Below are positions 38,292 to 49,000 of a stretch of DNA of 64,000 bases, one piece after another. The translations under genes and the position numbers were made by a program. Location of the stretch: the NCBI GenBank assembly GCA_020636135.1, contig JACJYK010000001.1, forward strand, positions 3,875,819-3,939,818, read 5' to 3'. The DNA is from Lewinellaceae bacterium (GTDB taxonomy: Bacteria; Bacteroidota; Bacteroidia; Chitinophagales; Saprospiraceae). The notes under the pieces were generated by a model. It had not been told where the DNA came from. It was given only the letters and a program-made list of their open reading frames with translations, and ran no database searches. Numbering within the stretch: the first letter of the stretch is position 1; each line of letters begins with the position of its first letter.

Positions 38292-41200
38292 TTAATCCAC
38301 CTTGACCATTCGTTTATTCAATACGCCTCTTTCCGTTTCCAGCTGATAGAACAACACGCCTTTCACTTCTGGAATACTACCAGCTTCCAGGGTGATCAAA
38401 TGACTACCACCTGAATAGGTCCCACTCATCCTGTAGAGCTCCTTACCCGTCACGTCCATCACCCGCAGGGTCGCCGTCATGCTCTCCGGCAGCCAGAATC
38501 CGATCTTCGTCTCTCCACTGAATGGGTTCGGCGTGTTCTGGTACAGCTCTGGCGTCTTGATCCCTTCTCCTTTTACCTTTTGTCCCGGAGATGCTACTCC
38601 GGATCCCGACTCCGTCAACGGACTACTGTCCTGGCAGGCATTGCCACTGTTGTCCTGCAGCAACAACGTCGTCGTGCAGAAGTCCTTGTTGCCGGACTCG
38701 TCGATCACCCAGATCTCCACTTCAATCTCCTGTGAACGACCATCCGGGATGTCTGCACAGGTGAATATTATGCTTGGTGTCTCGCCGTCTTCCGTAAAGC
38801 TCAGGATCAGGTTGTCGGCTGTCGTACAGTTGTCGTAGCTGCCCGCATCAAAGTCCGTAGCCCAGACCTCCACTTCGCCCGATGGACTCATCACCACCGT
38901 AGCGATGCCATGGTAACAATAGGGTGTAGGGTTCTTGCAGTCTCTTATCGTGAAGGTTGTGTAACAACTGTCCTCGTTCCCACAACGATCCTTACCCACC
39001 AGCCAGACACCATAGGTGCCTACCGCCAGTTCTGCTGTTAATTCATGGCCTTGTCCGTAAGCTACCGGAGTGGTCTCATCGGCCAATACCGTGTAGCGGT
39101 ACTGGATCTCATCCGCTCCAGCACAGTTGTCCGTGCCTGAAGCCAGCAACTCATACCGTACCGTCGCTGCATCGCAGTTGTTGTCCAGGATGCAGGTCTC
39201 TTCCAGCTCATTGCACTCGATCACCGGCGCTTCGTCGTCGATCACCTTGATCACCTGCAGATAGGTCATGTAACCATCTCCGTCATCCTTCAGGTTGCGG
39301 TGGATGCAGCATCTGCTTTCACTCGCTACCAACCGGTCGTCGACGATCACATCCGGATAGCGGCTGTGCAGATCCGGTGAATAAACACACCAGTCGATCA
39401 GCTTCCACGTCCTTAAGATCTTGTAGCAGCCTTCCGTCACATCGTAGCGCTCATCCGAGTACGTCACCCCGATCAGCTCACAGTCGTCGTCGCTGATCTC
39501 CGGATAACCCGCTCCCGTGCGGTCTGCCGCCAAATTGGCCTGGTCTGTGCAGTTCACCACCACATCTTTCGGGAAGATCACCTCAAAGTCGGAGCGTGGC
39601 TTGACATACAGGGTCTGCGTGTCGTACGCGGTGTTGCCACATTTGTCGGTAGCCGTCACCGTCTTGGTCAGCGTCCCTACCCCACATTCGTTCAGGCTGC
39701 CACTGTATTCCACTCCCGTTTCCGGAGCCCAGCAGTTGTCCGTGATCACCCAGTCTTCCGCCGTCTCATCAAAGTAACTTTGCGGGTTCGGATGTCCACC
39801 GTCCGGGTTGTCGTATTTATCCAGCATCAGCCAAAGCCGACAGTAGATGGGCTGCCAGTTGTGATCGTGATACCAGTAACTGTATTCATCACAGTTCACC
39901 CCACCGGCATAGCTGTATTCCCCGCAGACCGAGCCTCCGTAGTAGCCGAAGTCTCCGCCATCCCAGGGGATCTCCACACAGCATACAGGCCCTTCAGCAA
40001 GGTCTCCGGATGTATTTTTCCCCTCCGGGTACACGTCCGGACTGGAACAATAAGTCTGTAAGGCATCTTCTCCTTCACATACATCATGCGTAAAGGAGGC
40101 GCCATGGCCTTTAACCGTGGCTGTCTTCGTACCTCCGGCATAGGGCTTCGTCAGTTCCCACCAGTAGGGAACACCGTCACAGTACACTGTCACATCTTCA
40201 GGAGCTACCACCACCGGTGGCGTCTTATCATCTTTACGTACTTCGATCATGCAGTCGTTGTACAGGTGGGGGAAATGATGCCGTTTACTTTCCGACAGAC
40301 TTTCCAATACAATAACATCAGTTGGATATGGGCTACGCACTCTTGACTCCCATTCCTTCCTTGCCGCATCATCCGGAATAAAGTAAGCACAGATTCCCGA
40401 TGGGAAGCTGCCATGTTGTTCCAGATAACTGATGGGATAGGCACATAATCCGATGCTTAGCGGTATATCCCATTCGCTGATGTTGTAAGCAACCGGATCC
40501 GCAGCAGCAGGCAAAGCCGGCGTTAGGACTTCAGCCGTACAAGTCAATGCAGCGCGAGGATCTCCATAATGAATGTAGTCATTCAGTCGCCAGTAATACC
40601 AGCGGGCAAAATTGTTTGAAAGATGCCACCAATACCATTCGTGTTCTCCACCATAGAAGATATGCGGATCATACACCGGTACATCGCAAGCTTCATACAC
40701 CCGCAACACCAATTGCTCGCTCCCGCATTCCGTCACATCAATGTAATCGTCAAACACAAAGACATTAATCCATTCTTCAATGGTCTGTTGAATGAGATCA
40801 TTGTAATGATGATAATCGTAGGGATCCAGGCAGGAAGCATAATAATCCTCCCAGTATTGACGCCAGTAGGTGATCGAGTCCATGCTGGCAACAGCAAAAT
40901 GCAGCTGGTCGCAACAGTTGTCATGGCTCCCATCATCCAGATCTTTCGCATAAACGCGGGCCCAGCATTTTTCCGGATCCAGGGTCACCTGGGTGATCTC
41001 GTCGCATACCGGCACCGGTGGGGTATTGTCGTACACGCTGATGGCCTGCAACAACAATGTTTCGTTCCAGCACCGGTCACGGATGTGGTACACTACATTA
41101 TGCCACCCAGCTGGCAGGTAAACATGACCCGTCTCCCCTTCAGCGATATTTCCAGATTCCAGCAACACCTTCCCCGGATGGGTCGGATCAACATATTCGA

Positions 41201-43568
41201 TCTCGTAGTAGACATCAAGGAGATCATCACAATCTTTGAGAACCCAGGCCCGTGGATCAGACAGGATAACCGTTGCTTTGCAATCGTGCGGATCCACTTC
41301 TGCTTCCAGCACCTCACACGCCAACCAGGCCTGCTTACTTCTGGCTTCCTGGATCACCGACTCCGGAACAAAGTCACATGCGTGGATCTGATCCGCTGAA
41401 CTCACCAGGTTATCGAAGATGTTCAAATGGCCCGGGTCAATCTGTGGTGACTGCGTGTCCGTGATCTTGAACCATTGCACACAAGTCGTATCGCTGTGGC
41501 CGCACCAGTCGTAAACATGCCAGGTCCGGCGGATTTTATAGGATTTGCCACAGGTAGGAACAATGTGATCTTCATAGTCAAAGACAATCTGGCATTTGCC
41601 GGTATTCGTGAAATCCGGACCACTATCGGTATGAAGAGGCAATAAATATCCGGGATCTTGTCCTGGTTGCGTACTCTTCAGATAGGGAGCCGGGAAATAG
41701 CCATCTCCTTTTGTCGGCCACGGATGGGCATAACCCTCGGCATCCAGATAGGTATCGCCGTTTTTGCCGGCATTCCACAATAATTCCACGGTCTTGCCAT
41801 TGCGGACCACTTCGGTCGTGCATTCGATCAGCGTATCCGGACCACAGACCAGGCTGTCAATGGTCTCCTTGCGTACAAACAGCGTATCCCGGCATTCGGC
41901 GTAATTGCCCCACACGTCGGTGGCTCTTACTTTCCGTGCCAGGTAACCAATGAATTCCCGGTCATCACAACCCAGATCCGTCCACTGCTTCTCCAGGATA
42001 TCTGTCGTCGTCGGGTAGGGCTGGCAAAGATCCGTGATCATCACCAGGTCTTCCCGCTCGCTCATCTGCAGGCAGCTGATCGTATCGTTCTGACAATAAA
42101 TTTGTGGGCCCAGTTTGTCTTCCAGCTTCAACGTACCCCAGCATTTGCCACCCGATTGAATGTCTTCGACCACATAGGTCAAGGTCTGACCGACGTTCTC
42201 GTATGTCAGGGTAGCTCCAGGAATCGGGGTTAATCCATTCGGCAAAAATACATTGCAATTGTAGCGATCGATGCAGCCAGCGCTACCGCTTACCAGCACA
42301 TCCCTTGCGGTGATCGTCCGCAGGCAGTCACTGTTCAGGCTGATGTTGACATGATCGTGACAGGCCAATCCTGCTGCAGCTCGTTTACCCGTGGATTGGA
42401 GGGGCTGGCCCTGACCGTTCTCCAAAACGGTGATCGTAAAGGAGCAAGTATCGTTATTTGCAGGCGGATTACTGGCCACAAACGTCACAACAGAAGTTCC
42501 AAGATCCAGAAGGCTTCCTGAAGCCGGTCCTGCTATGCGGGTTATTGTTGGTACACAATCACTTTCCACTGTTGGGTCAGCATAACTCACTGGCACCTCA
42601 CAGGCAAACGGATTGGCCATAATCGTAATATTTGATGGGCACGTAATGCTAGGTGTGTCGCAATCCACAATGACCCAACAAATAACCACTTTTCCATTAC
42701 CGCTTTGAACACCTGCAATATTCACCTGGTTTGTTCCGGCATTAAAAGAGCCACCGCCGCCACCGCCGCTATAGGGTTGAGAACCACTGGTACCACCACC
42801 GGAATATCCTCCGCCGCCGCCGCCATTCCCACCGGTAAACCATCCGGCACCACCACCACCAAATCCGCCAAAATCGTTGTTATTCCCAGTACCGCCAATG
42901 CCACCATGTAAGAATGATTTTCCATTATTGTTTGCAAGCCCTGTTCCGGCTGTTCCATCGGTAAAAAATCCGCCACCACCGCCGCCAGATCCTGAACTTG
43001 CACCACCACCATTTCCACCTGTTCCTCCGGCCACCAGTCCATTCGCACTGGCTGTTCCGCTTGTAGTGATGGATGCATCAATACCATTGAGATTGGAACC
43101 GCATTGCGAAATATTATTGGTGGCTCCACCACCACCGCCCGCAACGATCAAAGGTGTATTGCCGGAGCCCACTACAAATGAACCACCACCGCCACCGGCA
43201 TCGGAGCGGTTTGAAAGTCCTTGCTGACCAACCAAAACCATCAGAGATTCACCTGGAGTAACTGCAAAATCCCCGATCATTTCAGCTCCAAGGCCACCAG
43301 TAGCACTACAAGAAGTCGAAACAGATCCTCCCTGAGCCCCTCTAACTTTTATCGTTAAACTTGTGACCCCATCTGGAACAACGAAATTGTCTATCGTTCC
43401 AGAGTAATTGAAAACCTGCGAATCAATAGTTATTAAGGGTGGCGCGTCAAATGCTGCTCGGGAAGTATTGTTGAAATTTTCTTCACTGTTCTTATTAAAT
43501 GCAGTTATTAATATAAAAATTGCACTTAACAACAACCCAATTGGGGAATTCTTGTAAATATGGTTCAT
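38292..43568 (-). CDS. Giant T9SS surface protein E: glycine-rich head, HYR domain, chassis
   Basis: The product is ~1,758 residues from ATG 43566-43568 (MNHIYKNSPIGLLLSAIFIL, a signal peptide). The longer frame to 43637 overlaps a promoter-like box and is unlikely. Residues ~30-305 are a glycine-rich domain of the D type (FNYSGTIDNFVVPDGVTSLT, then Gly runs). A HYR domain (~310-395) contains TPSITCPSNITIMANPF and SFTITVLENGQGQPLQS. The chassis from KRAAAGLACHDHVNISL ends in the T9SS sorting domain (MVKVD). Its entry module (GSAGCIDRYNCNVF) is the same type as in F and G, and its island (40263-40553) is subtype II, like B and F. Thus D and E share a head type but differ in entry module and island. 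Confidence 0.9.
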   Translation of the reverse strand: MNHIYKNSPIGLLLSAIFILITAFNKNSEENFNNTSRAAFDAPPLITIDSQVFNYSGTIDNFVVPDGVTSLTIKVRGAQGGSVSTSCSATGGLGAEMIGDFAVTPGESLMVLVGQQGLSNRSDAGGGGGSFVVGSGNTPLIVAGGGGGATNNISQCGSNLNGIDASITTSGTASANGLVAGGTGGNGGGASSGSGGGGGGFFTDGTAGTGLANNNGKSFLHGGIGGTGNNNDFGGFGGGGAGWFTGGNGGGGGGYSGGGTSGSQPYSGGGGGGSFNAGTNQVNIAGVQSGNGKVVICWVIVDCDTPSITCPSNITIMANPFACEVPVSYADPTVESDCVPTITRIAGPASGSLLDLGTSVVTFVASNPPANNDTCSFTITVLENGQGQPLQSTGKRAAAGLACHDHVNISLNSDCLRTITARDVLVSGSAGCIDRYNCNVFLPNGLTPIPGATLTYENVGQTLTYVVEDIQSGGKCWGTLKLEDKLGPQIYCQNDTISCLQMSEREDLVMITDLCQPYPTTTDILEKQWTDLGCDDREFIGYLARKVRATDVWGNYAECRDTLFVRKETIDSLVCGPDTLIECTTEVVRNGKTVELLWNAGKNGDTYLDAEGYAHPWPTKGDGYFPAPYLKSTQPGQDPGYLLPLHTDSGPDFTNTGKCQIVFDYEDHIVPTCGKSYKIRRTWHVYDWCGHSDTTCVQWFKITDTQSPQIDPGHLNIFDNLVSSADQIHACDFVPESVIQEARSKQAWLACEVLEAEVDPHDCKATVILSDPRAWVLKDCDDLLDVYYEIEYVDPTHPGKVLLESGNIAEGETGHVYLPAGWHNVVYHIRDRCWNETLLLQAISVYDNTPPVPVCDEITQVTLDPEKCWARVYAKDLDDGSHDNCCDQLHFAVASMDSITYWRQYWEDYYASCLDPYDYHHYNDLIQQTIEEWINVFVFDDYIDVTECGSEQLVLRVYEACDVPVYDPHIFYGGEHEWYWWHLSNNFARWYYWRLNDYIHYGDPRAALTCTAEVLTPALPAAADPVAYNISEWDIPLSIGLCAYPISYLEQHGSFPSGICAYFIPDDAARKEWESRVRSPYPTDVIVLESLSESKRHHFPHLYNDCMIEVRKDDKTPPVVVAPEDVTVYCDGVPYWWELTKPYAGGTKTATVKGHGASFTHDVCEGEDALQTYCSSPDVYPEGKNTSGDLAEGPVCCVEIPWDGGDFGYYGGSVCGEYSYAGGVNCDEYSYWYHDHNWQPIYCRLWLMLDKYDNPDGGHPNPQSYFDETAEDWVITDNCWAPETGVEYSGSLNECGVGTLTKTVTATDKCGNTAYDTQTLYVKPRSDFEVIFPKDVVVNCTDQANLAADRTGAGYPEISDDDCELIGVTYSDERYDVTEGCYKILRTWKLIDWCVYSPDLHSRYPDVIVDDRLVASESRCCIHRNLKDDGDGYMTYLQVIKVIDDEAPVIECNELEETCILDNNCDAATVRYELLASGTDNCAGADEIQYRYTVLADETTPVAYGQGHELTAELAVGTYGVWLVGKDRCGNEDSCYTTFTIRDCKNPTPYCYHGIATVVMSPSGEVEVWATDFDAGSYDNCTTADNLILSFTEDGETPSIIFTCADIPDGRSQEIEVEIWVIDESGNKDFCTTTLLLQDNSGNACQDSSPLTESGSGVASPGQKVKGEGIKTPELYQNTPNPFSGETKIGFWLPESMTATLRVMDVTGKELYRMSGTYSGGSHLITLEAGSIPEVKGVLFYQLETERGVLNKRMVKVD

Positions 43569-43634
43569 CGATGTAGTTTTGGTTTTCCAGTAATCGAAAT
43601 TACACAAATTGTTGCTAATCACTAATTTGATGCC

Positions 43635-43642
43635 CAAAAATA
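43635..43642 (-). promoter_or_regulatory. Candidate -7 promoter box of gene E
   Basis: The minus strand reads TATTTTTG, matching the Bacteroidota TAnnTTTG element, 67 bases before the chosen ATG. No good -33 element is visible, so this is only a candidate. Confidence 0.3.
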
Positions 43643-43770
43643 CTTTCTACATATAAAATTTATATATATGAGTAGATTTAGAAAGGGTATGAAAGTCCAT
43701 CCTTTTGTAGCTAGTAGCCTTAAAAGTTCCGGTACCACACCCCAATATCTTGCTACACACTTCCATCAAA

Positions 43771-43917
43771 TCATAGTCACATCACTGTAAGTCACCCTGA
43801 TCGCCTCGCGGTCGTTGTTACTGGTCTCCGGATATCCAAGTCCCGTATTACCTGCTGCCTGGTTTGCAGTTGTTCACCGCCCCACCGGTGCAAAAGATCA
43901 TTTCAAAGTCACTCCTT
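43771..43917 (-). pseudogene. Decayed fragment of the giant-gene chassis
   Basis: The minus strand begins RSDFEMIF and, with indels and stop codons, follows the chassis segment RSDFEVIFPADVVVNCTD ... TGAGYPEISDDDCELIGVTYSD. The plus-strand text TCTCCGGATATCCAAGTCCCG is an obvious degraded version of the intact copies' CTCCGGATAACCTGCTCCCG. It is much more diverged than any intact copy. It lies ~90 bp downstream of gene F's stop, past its terminator. Confidence 0.75.
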
Positions 43918-43933
43918 AGTATCGCATAAAAAC

Positions 43934-43966
43934 AAAGCAGTCATCCCAAATTGAGATGACTGCTTT
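43934..43966 (-). terminator. Terminator downstream of gene F
   Basis: A 12-bp stem (AAAGCAGTCATC / GATGACTGCTTT) with a 9-base loop is followed on the minus strand by GTTTTTATG. This is the strongest T-tract of the terminator family in the window. Confidence 0.85.
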
Positions 43967-44007
43967 ATTTTATTTATTCAATAGTCGGTTATGTCGAACC
44001 GGATAGG

Positions 44008-46080
44008 TTAATCCACCTTTACCATGCGTTTATTGATCACCCCGGATTTAGTTTCCAACTGATAAAATAACACCCCTTTCACTTCCGGGATGCTCCCAGC
44101 TTCTAACGTAATCAAATGATTTCCACCTGAATAACTGCCGGTCACCCTATATAACTCTTTACCCGTCACATCCATGATCTTCAGCGTGGCTGTCATGCTT
44201 TCCGGCAACCAGAAGCCGATCTTCGTCTCTCCACTGAATGGGTTCGGCGTGTTCTGATAGAGTTCTGGGGTCCTTATCCCTTCTCCTTTTACCTTTTGTC
44301 CTGGTGATGCTACTCCGGATCCCGACTCCGTCAACGGACTGCTGTCCTGGCAGGCATTACCGGTGTTGTCCTGCAGCAACAACGTCGTCGTGCAGAAGTC
44401 TTTGTTACCCGCCTCGTCGATCACCCAAATCTCCACCTCGATCTCCTGTGAACGTCCATCCGGGATGTCCGCACAGGTGAACGTGATACTTGGAGTCTCG
44501 CCGTCTTCCGTAAAGCTCAGGATCAGGTTATCGGCTGTTGTACAGTTGTCGTAGCTGCCCGCATCGAAGTCCGTAGCCCAGACCTCCACTTCGCCCGATG
44601 GACTCATCACCACCGTAGCGATGCCATGGTAACAATAAGGCGTTGGTTGTTTGCAGTCTCTGATCGTAAATGTCGTATAACAGCTGTCTTCATTGCCACA
44701 GCGGTCCTTACCTACCAGCCAGACACCATAGGTGCCGACCGCCAGTTCTGCTGTTAATTCATGGCCTTGTCCGTAAGCTACCGGAGTGGTCTCATCGGCC
44801 AGTACCGTGTAGCGGTACTGGATCTCATCCGCTGCAGCACAGTTGTCCGTGCCTGAGGCCAGCAACTCATACCGGACCGTCGCTGCATCGCAGTTGTTGT
44901 CCAGGATGCAGGTCTCGGCCAGCTCATTGCATACGATCACCGGCGCTTCATCGTCGATCACTTTGATCACCTGCAGATAGGTCATGTAACCATCGCCGTC
45001 ATCCTTCAGGTTGCGGTGGATGCAGCATCTGCTGTCACTGGCCACCAAACGGTCGTCTACGATCACATCCGGATAGCGGCTGTGCAGATCCGGTGAATAA
45101 ACACACCAGTCGATCAGCTTCCACGTCCGCAGGATCTTATAGCAGCCTTCCGTCACATCGTAGCGCTCATCCGAGTACGTCACCCCGATCAGCTCACAGT
45201 CGTCGTCGCTAATCTCCGGATAACCTGCTCCCGTACGGTCTGCCGCCAAATTGGCCTGATCCGTGCAGTTCACCACCACATCTGCCGGGAAGATCACTTC
45301 AAAGTCGGAGCGTGGCTTCACATACAGGGTCTGCGTGTCGTATGCCGTGTTGCCACACTTGTCGGTGGCCGTCACCGTCTTGGTCAGCGTCCCTACCCCA
45401 CATTCATTCAGGCTGCCGCTGTATTCCACTTCCGTTTCCGGCGCCCAGCAGTTGTCCGTAATCACCCAGTCTTCCGACGTCTCGTCAAAGTAACTTTGCG
45501 GATCCGGGTGTCCACCGTCCGGGTTGTCGTATTTATCCAGCATCAGCCACAAGCGGCAGTAGATCGGCTGCCAGTTGTGATCGTGGTACCAGTAGCTGTA
45601 TTCATCGCAGTTCACGCCGCCGGCATAATTGGACTCGCCGCAGACCGAACCGCCATAGTAGCCAAAGTCGCCGCCATCCCACGGGATCTCTACGCAGCAT
45701 ACCGTCGTTACTTCTACCGGAGCACCTGAAGTATTCCATCCTACTGGGTAGATGTAAGGATCTGCGCAATACGTAGCCAGTACATCTTCTCCTTCACATA
45801 CATCATGCGTAAAGGAGGCTCCATGCCCTTTCACCGTGGCGGTTTTCGTGCCTCCGGCATAAGGCTTCGTCAGCTCCCACCAGTAAGGTACGCCATCACA
45901 GTACACCGTCACATCTTCAGGGGCAACCACCACCGGTGGTGTCTTATCGTCTTTAATCACCTCGATCATGCAGTCGTTGTACAGGTGCGGGAAGTGCCAC
46001 CGCTTCTGGGCACTTAGCCCACGGGTTATACTTTCCTCTTCCGGGTAGGGTGACAAGACCCTGCCCTTCCATTCGTTCAC
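44008..46080 (-). CDS. Giant T9SS surface protein F, C-terminal part after a frameshift
   Basis: This 690-codon frame carries the chassis end of gene F: the island tail (KRWHFPHLYNDCMIEV), the constant ~647-residue block (DDKTPPVVVAPEDV onward) and the T9SS sorting domain (ELYQNTPNPFSGETKIGFW ... MVKVD). It has no signal peptide. The first ATG (46080) falls in the middle of conserved sequence: the frame is open further upstream and encodes LDHGTYPAFICAYGIEPNAV, which matches E (LEQHGSFPSGICAY) and B (HGTYPSRTCGY). It is therefore the displaced tail of the upstream frame, not an independent gene. It would be secreted only if the frame were restored. Confidence 0.85.
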   Translation of the reverse strand: MNEWKGRVLSPYPEEESITRGLSAQKRWHFPHLYNDCMIEVIKDDKTPPVVVAPEDVTVYCDGVPYWWELTKPYAGGTKTATVKGHGASFTHDVCEGEDVLATYCADPYIYPVGWNTSGAPVEVTTVCCVEIPWDGGDFGYYGGSVCGESNYAGGVNCDEYSYWYHDHNWQPIYCRLWLMLDKYDNPDGGHPDPQSYFDETSEDWVITDNCWAPETEVEYSGSLNECGVGTLTKTVTATDKCGNTAYDTQTLYVKPRSDFEVIFPADVVVNCTDQANLAADRTGAGYPEISDDDCELIGVTYSDERYDVTEGCYKILRTWKLIDWCVYSPDLHSRYPDVIVDDRLVASDSRCCIHRNLKDDGDGYMTYLQVIKVIDDEAPVIVCNELAETCILDNNCDAATVRYELLASGTDNCAAADEIQYRYTVLADETTPVAYGQGHELTAELAVGTYGVWLVGKDRCGNEDSCYTTFTIRDCKQPTPYCYHGIATVVMSPSGEVEVWATDFDAGSYDNCTTADNLILSFTEDGETPSITFTCADIPDGRSQEIEVEIWVIDEAGNKDFCTTTLLLQDNTGNACQDSSPLTESGSGVASPGQKVKGEGIRTPELYQNTPNPFSGETKIGFWLPESMTATLKIMDVTGKELYRVTGSYSGGNHLITLEAGSIPEVKGVLFYQLETKSGVINKRMVKVD

Positions 46081-46091
46081 TGCATTAGGCT

Positions 46092-49000
46092 CTATTCCAT
46101 ATGCGCAAATAAAGGCCGGGTAGGTGCCATGGTCCAGTTCACTTTATAGGCATAACAATCGATGTAAACCGGTACTTCCCACGGCAGACAGACCAGTTCA
46201 ATATCAGGTATCGAACAACTCAGCGTCGGCCTTGGGTCTCCGTAATGAATGTATTCGTTCAGCCTCCAGTAATACCACACAGCAAACTGATCCGATAGAT
46301 TCCACCAGTACCATTCATGCTCGCCGCCATAGAAAGTGTGGGGATCGTATACCGGCAGGTCACACGCTTCATAGACCCGCAGAACCAGCTGTTCGCTACC
46401 ACATTCCGTGACATCAATATAATCGTCGAAGACAAACATGTTGATCCAGTCTTCAATGGTCACATTTATGGCATCATAATAATGATGGAAATCGTATTCA
46501 TCCAGGCAGTTCTGATAGTATGACCACCAGTAGTTGCGCCAGTATTCGATGCTGTCCATGCTCGCTACTGCAAAGTGCAACTGGTCACAGCAGTTGTCGT
46601 GGCTGCCATCATCCAGGTCTTTCGCATAGACACGGGCCCAGCATTTCTCCGGATCCAGCGTCACCTGCGTGATCTCATCACACACCGGCGTCGGTGGCGT
46701 GTTGTCGTAGACGCTGATGCCCTGCAGTAACAAGGTCTCGTTCCAGCAGCGGTCACGGATGTGGTACAACACATTATGCCAGCCTTCAGGGAGATAGACA
46801 TGGGCAGTGCTACCTTCTTCAATATTTCCCGATTCGAGCAGTGTCTTGCCGGGATGCGATGGATCTACGTATTCAATCTCATAGTAGACCTCTATCTGGT
46901 CATCACAGTCTTTTAATATCCACGCTCTCGGGTCTGGCAAAGTAACTCCTGCTTTGCAGTCGTGGGGATCCACTTCCGCTTTCAACACTTCACAGGCTAC
47001 CAGGGCGCCCTTCTCACGGGCAAGGCGATTCAATGATGCAGGCACTTCTTCACAGCTCGTGCCTCCATGATCATCGATCGGGTTGAGGTATGCTTCTTTT
47101 ATCACCGGTGCCTCGGTATCCGTAATCTTAAACCACTGCACACAGGTCGTATCACGCCGGCCACACCAATCATAGATGTGCCAGGTCCGGCGGATCTTAT
47201 AAGACTTGCCACAGGTCGGTACGATATGATCTTCGTAATCAAATACAATCTGGCATTTGCCAGTATTGGTAAAATCAGGACCTGCATCGGTATGAAGCGG
47301 CAATAAATAACCAGGTTCCTGTCCTGGTTGCGTGCTCTTCAGATAGGGCGCCGGAAAATAACCATCTCCTTTCGTCGGCCATGGGTGCGCATAACCCTGA
47401 GCATCCAGATAGGTATCTCCGTTCTTACCGGTATTCCAGAGCAGTTCCACGGTTTTATTGTTTCGAACCACTTCGGTTGTACACTCGATCAGAGTGTCCG
47501 GTCCGCAGACCAGACTGTCGATCGTCTCCTTGCGTACAAACAACGTATCGCGGCATTCGGCGTAGTTGCCCCAAACATCAGTCGCACGTACCTTCCGTGC
47601 CAGATAACCGATGAACTCGCGGTCATCGCAACCCAGATCTGTCCACTGCTTCTCCAGAATATCCGTCGTCGTCGGATAAGGCTGGCAAAGGTCCGTGATC
47701 ACTACCAGGTCTTCCCGCTCGCTCATCTGCAGGCAGCTGATCGTATCGTTCTGACAATAAATTTGTGGGCCCAGTTTGTCTTCCAGTTTTAGCGTACCCC
47801 AGCATTTACCGCCCGACTGGATGTCTTCCACCACATAGGTCAAGGTCTGACCGACGTGCTCGTAAGTCAGGGTAGCTCCCGGGATGGGTGTCAGTGATCC
47901 CGGTATAAACACCTCACAGTTGTAGCGGTCGATACAACCGGCGCTACCTGTCACCAGCACATCACGAGCGGTGATCACACGCTGGCAGTCACTGCTCAGG
48001 CTGATGTTCACATGATCCTGGCACGCCAGGCCTGCTGCCGCCCGTTTTGCGGTGGATTGCAGAGGTTGGGCCTGGCCGTTCTCCAAAACGGTGATCGTAA
48101 AGGAACAGGTATCGTTTTTGGTGGGTGCGTTGCTCGCTGTATATGTCACCAGGTACGTTCCGATGTCAAGCAAGCTGTCGGAGGCCGGTCCGGCGATTCG
48201 AGTGACGATCGGGATACAATTGCTAACGATTGTAGGATCGGCATAGGGTACCTGGCTAACGCATGCAAAAGGCGCCGTGGTTACGGTAATGTCAGGGGGG
48301 CAGGTGATCATCGGTGTATCGCAACAGAAGCTGTTGGGATCATCCACGGTCACAATTGCCATACAGGAATCACGGTTCCCATTGTTGTCAACCGCAACCA
48401 GATAAATGGAATTGTCCCAAAGATCATTGCAGGTAAAAGTAGATTGAGACAAGTAAGTACTGGCTATTCCGCAGGCATCGGTTGGAGCCATCAGTTGAAC
48501 ATCACCAGGCATGATCGTTACAGAAGGGTCGGGCATGGTATTCTGGATGTCCACCATGATGTTTTGGCAGGTTACTACCGGTGCTGTGGTATCCCGCACA
48601 GTAATGTACGATGCACATCTGCCAACATTGCCACTGGGATCCGTTACATACAATGAATCAATGATGAGGCCAATATTAGCACAGGATACCGATGGAAATC
48701 CCGATTGATAGCTTTGAATGCTGCAATTGTCCGTACTGCCGTTGTCCAGATCCATCGGACTAATTGAGGCCGAACCGGAGTTGTCCAGATAAACCGTGAT
48801 ATTTTTGCAGAGTGCAGTGGGTGGGGTATTATCTACTACATTGATGCTAAAACCGCAACTGTCAATGTTACCCGATGCATCCGTCGCATATAAAGTTACC
48901 TGTACCATGCCAACACCAGTCAGGGTGCCGGGAGCTGGTTGCTGCGTGACAACCGCACTGGGATCGCAATTATCATTGACCATAGCCAGGCCTGTGTAAT

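Larger units (their letters stand above)
43569..44007. other. Intergenic region between genes E and F
   Basis: From right to left on the gene strand, after the F stop it holds the F terminator and a decayed chassis fragment. The region upstream of E, with a candidate -7 box, follows. Unlike the other gene ends here it has no CTGAC/GTCAG hairpin. Confidence 0.6.

Noticed and set aside
46092..46142. Programmed ribosomal frameshift in gene F
   Set aside because: No slippery heptamer or downstream structure is seen at the junction, and the homologous genes B and E are read through in one frame.
8562..46229. Diversity-generating retroelement behind the hypervariable islands
   Set aside because: No reverse transcriptase, accessory gene or template repeat is visible, and the islands differ by whole blocks and indels rather than by adenine-directed point changes.
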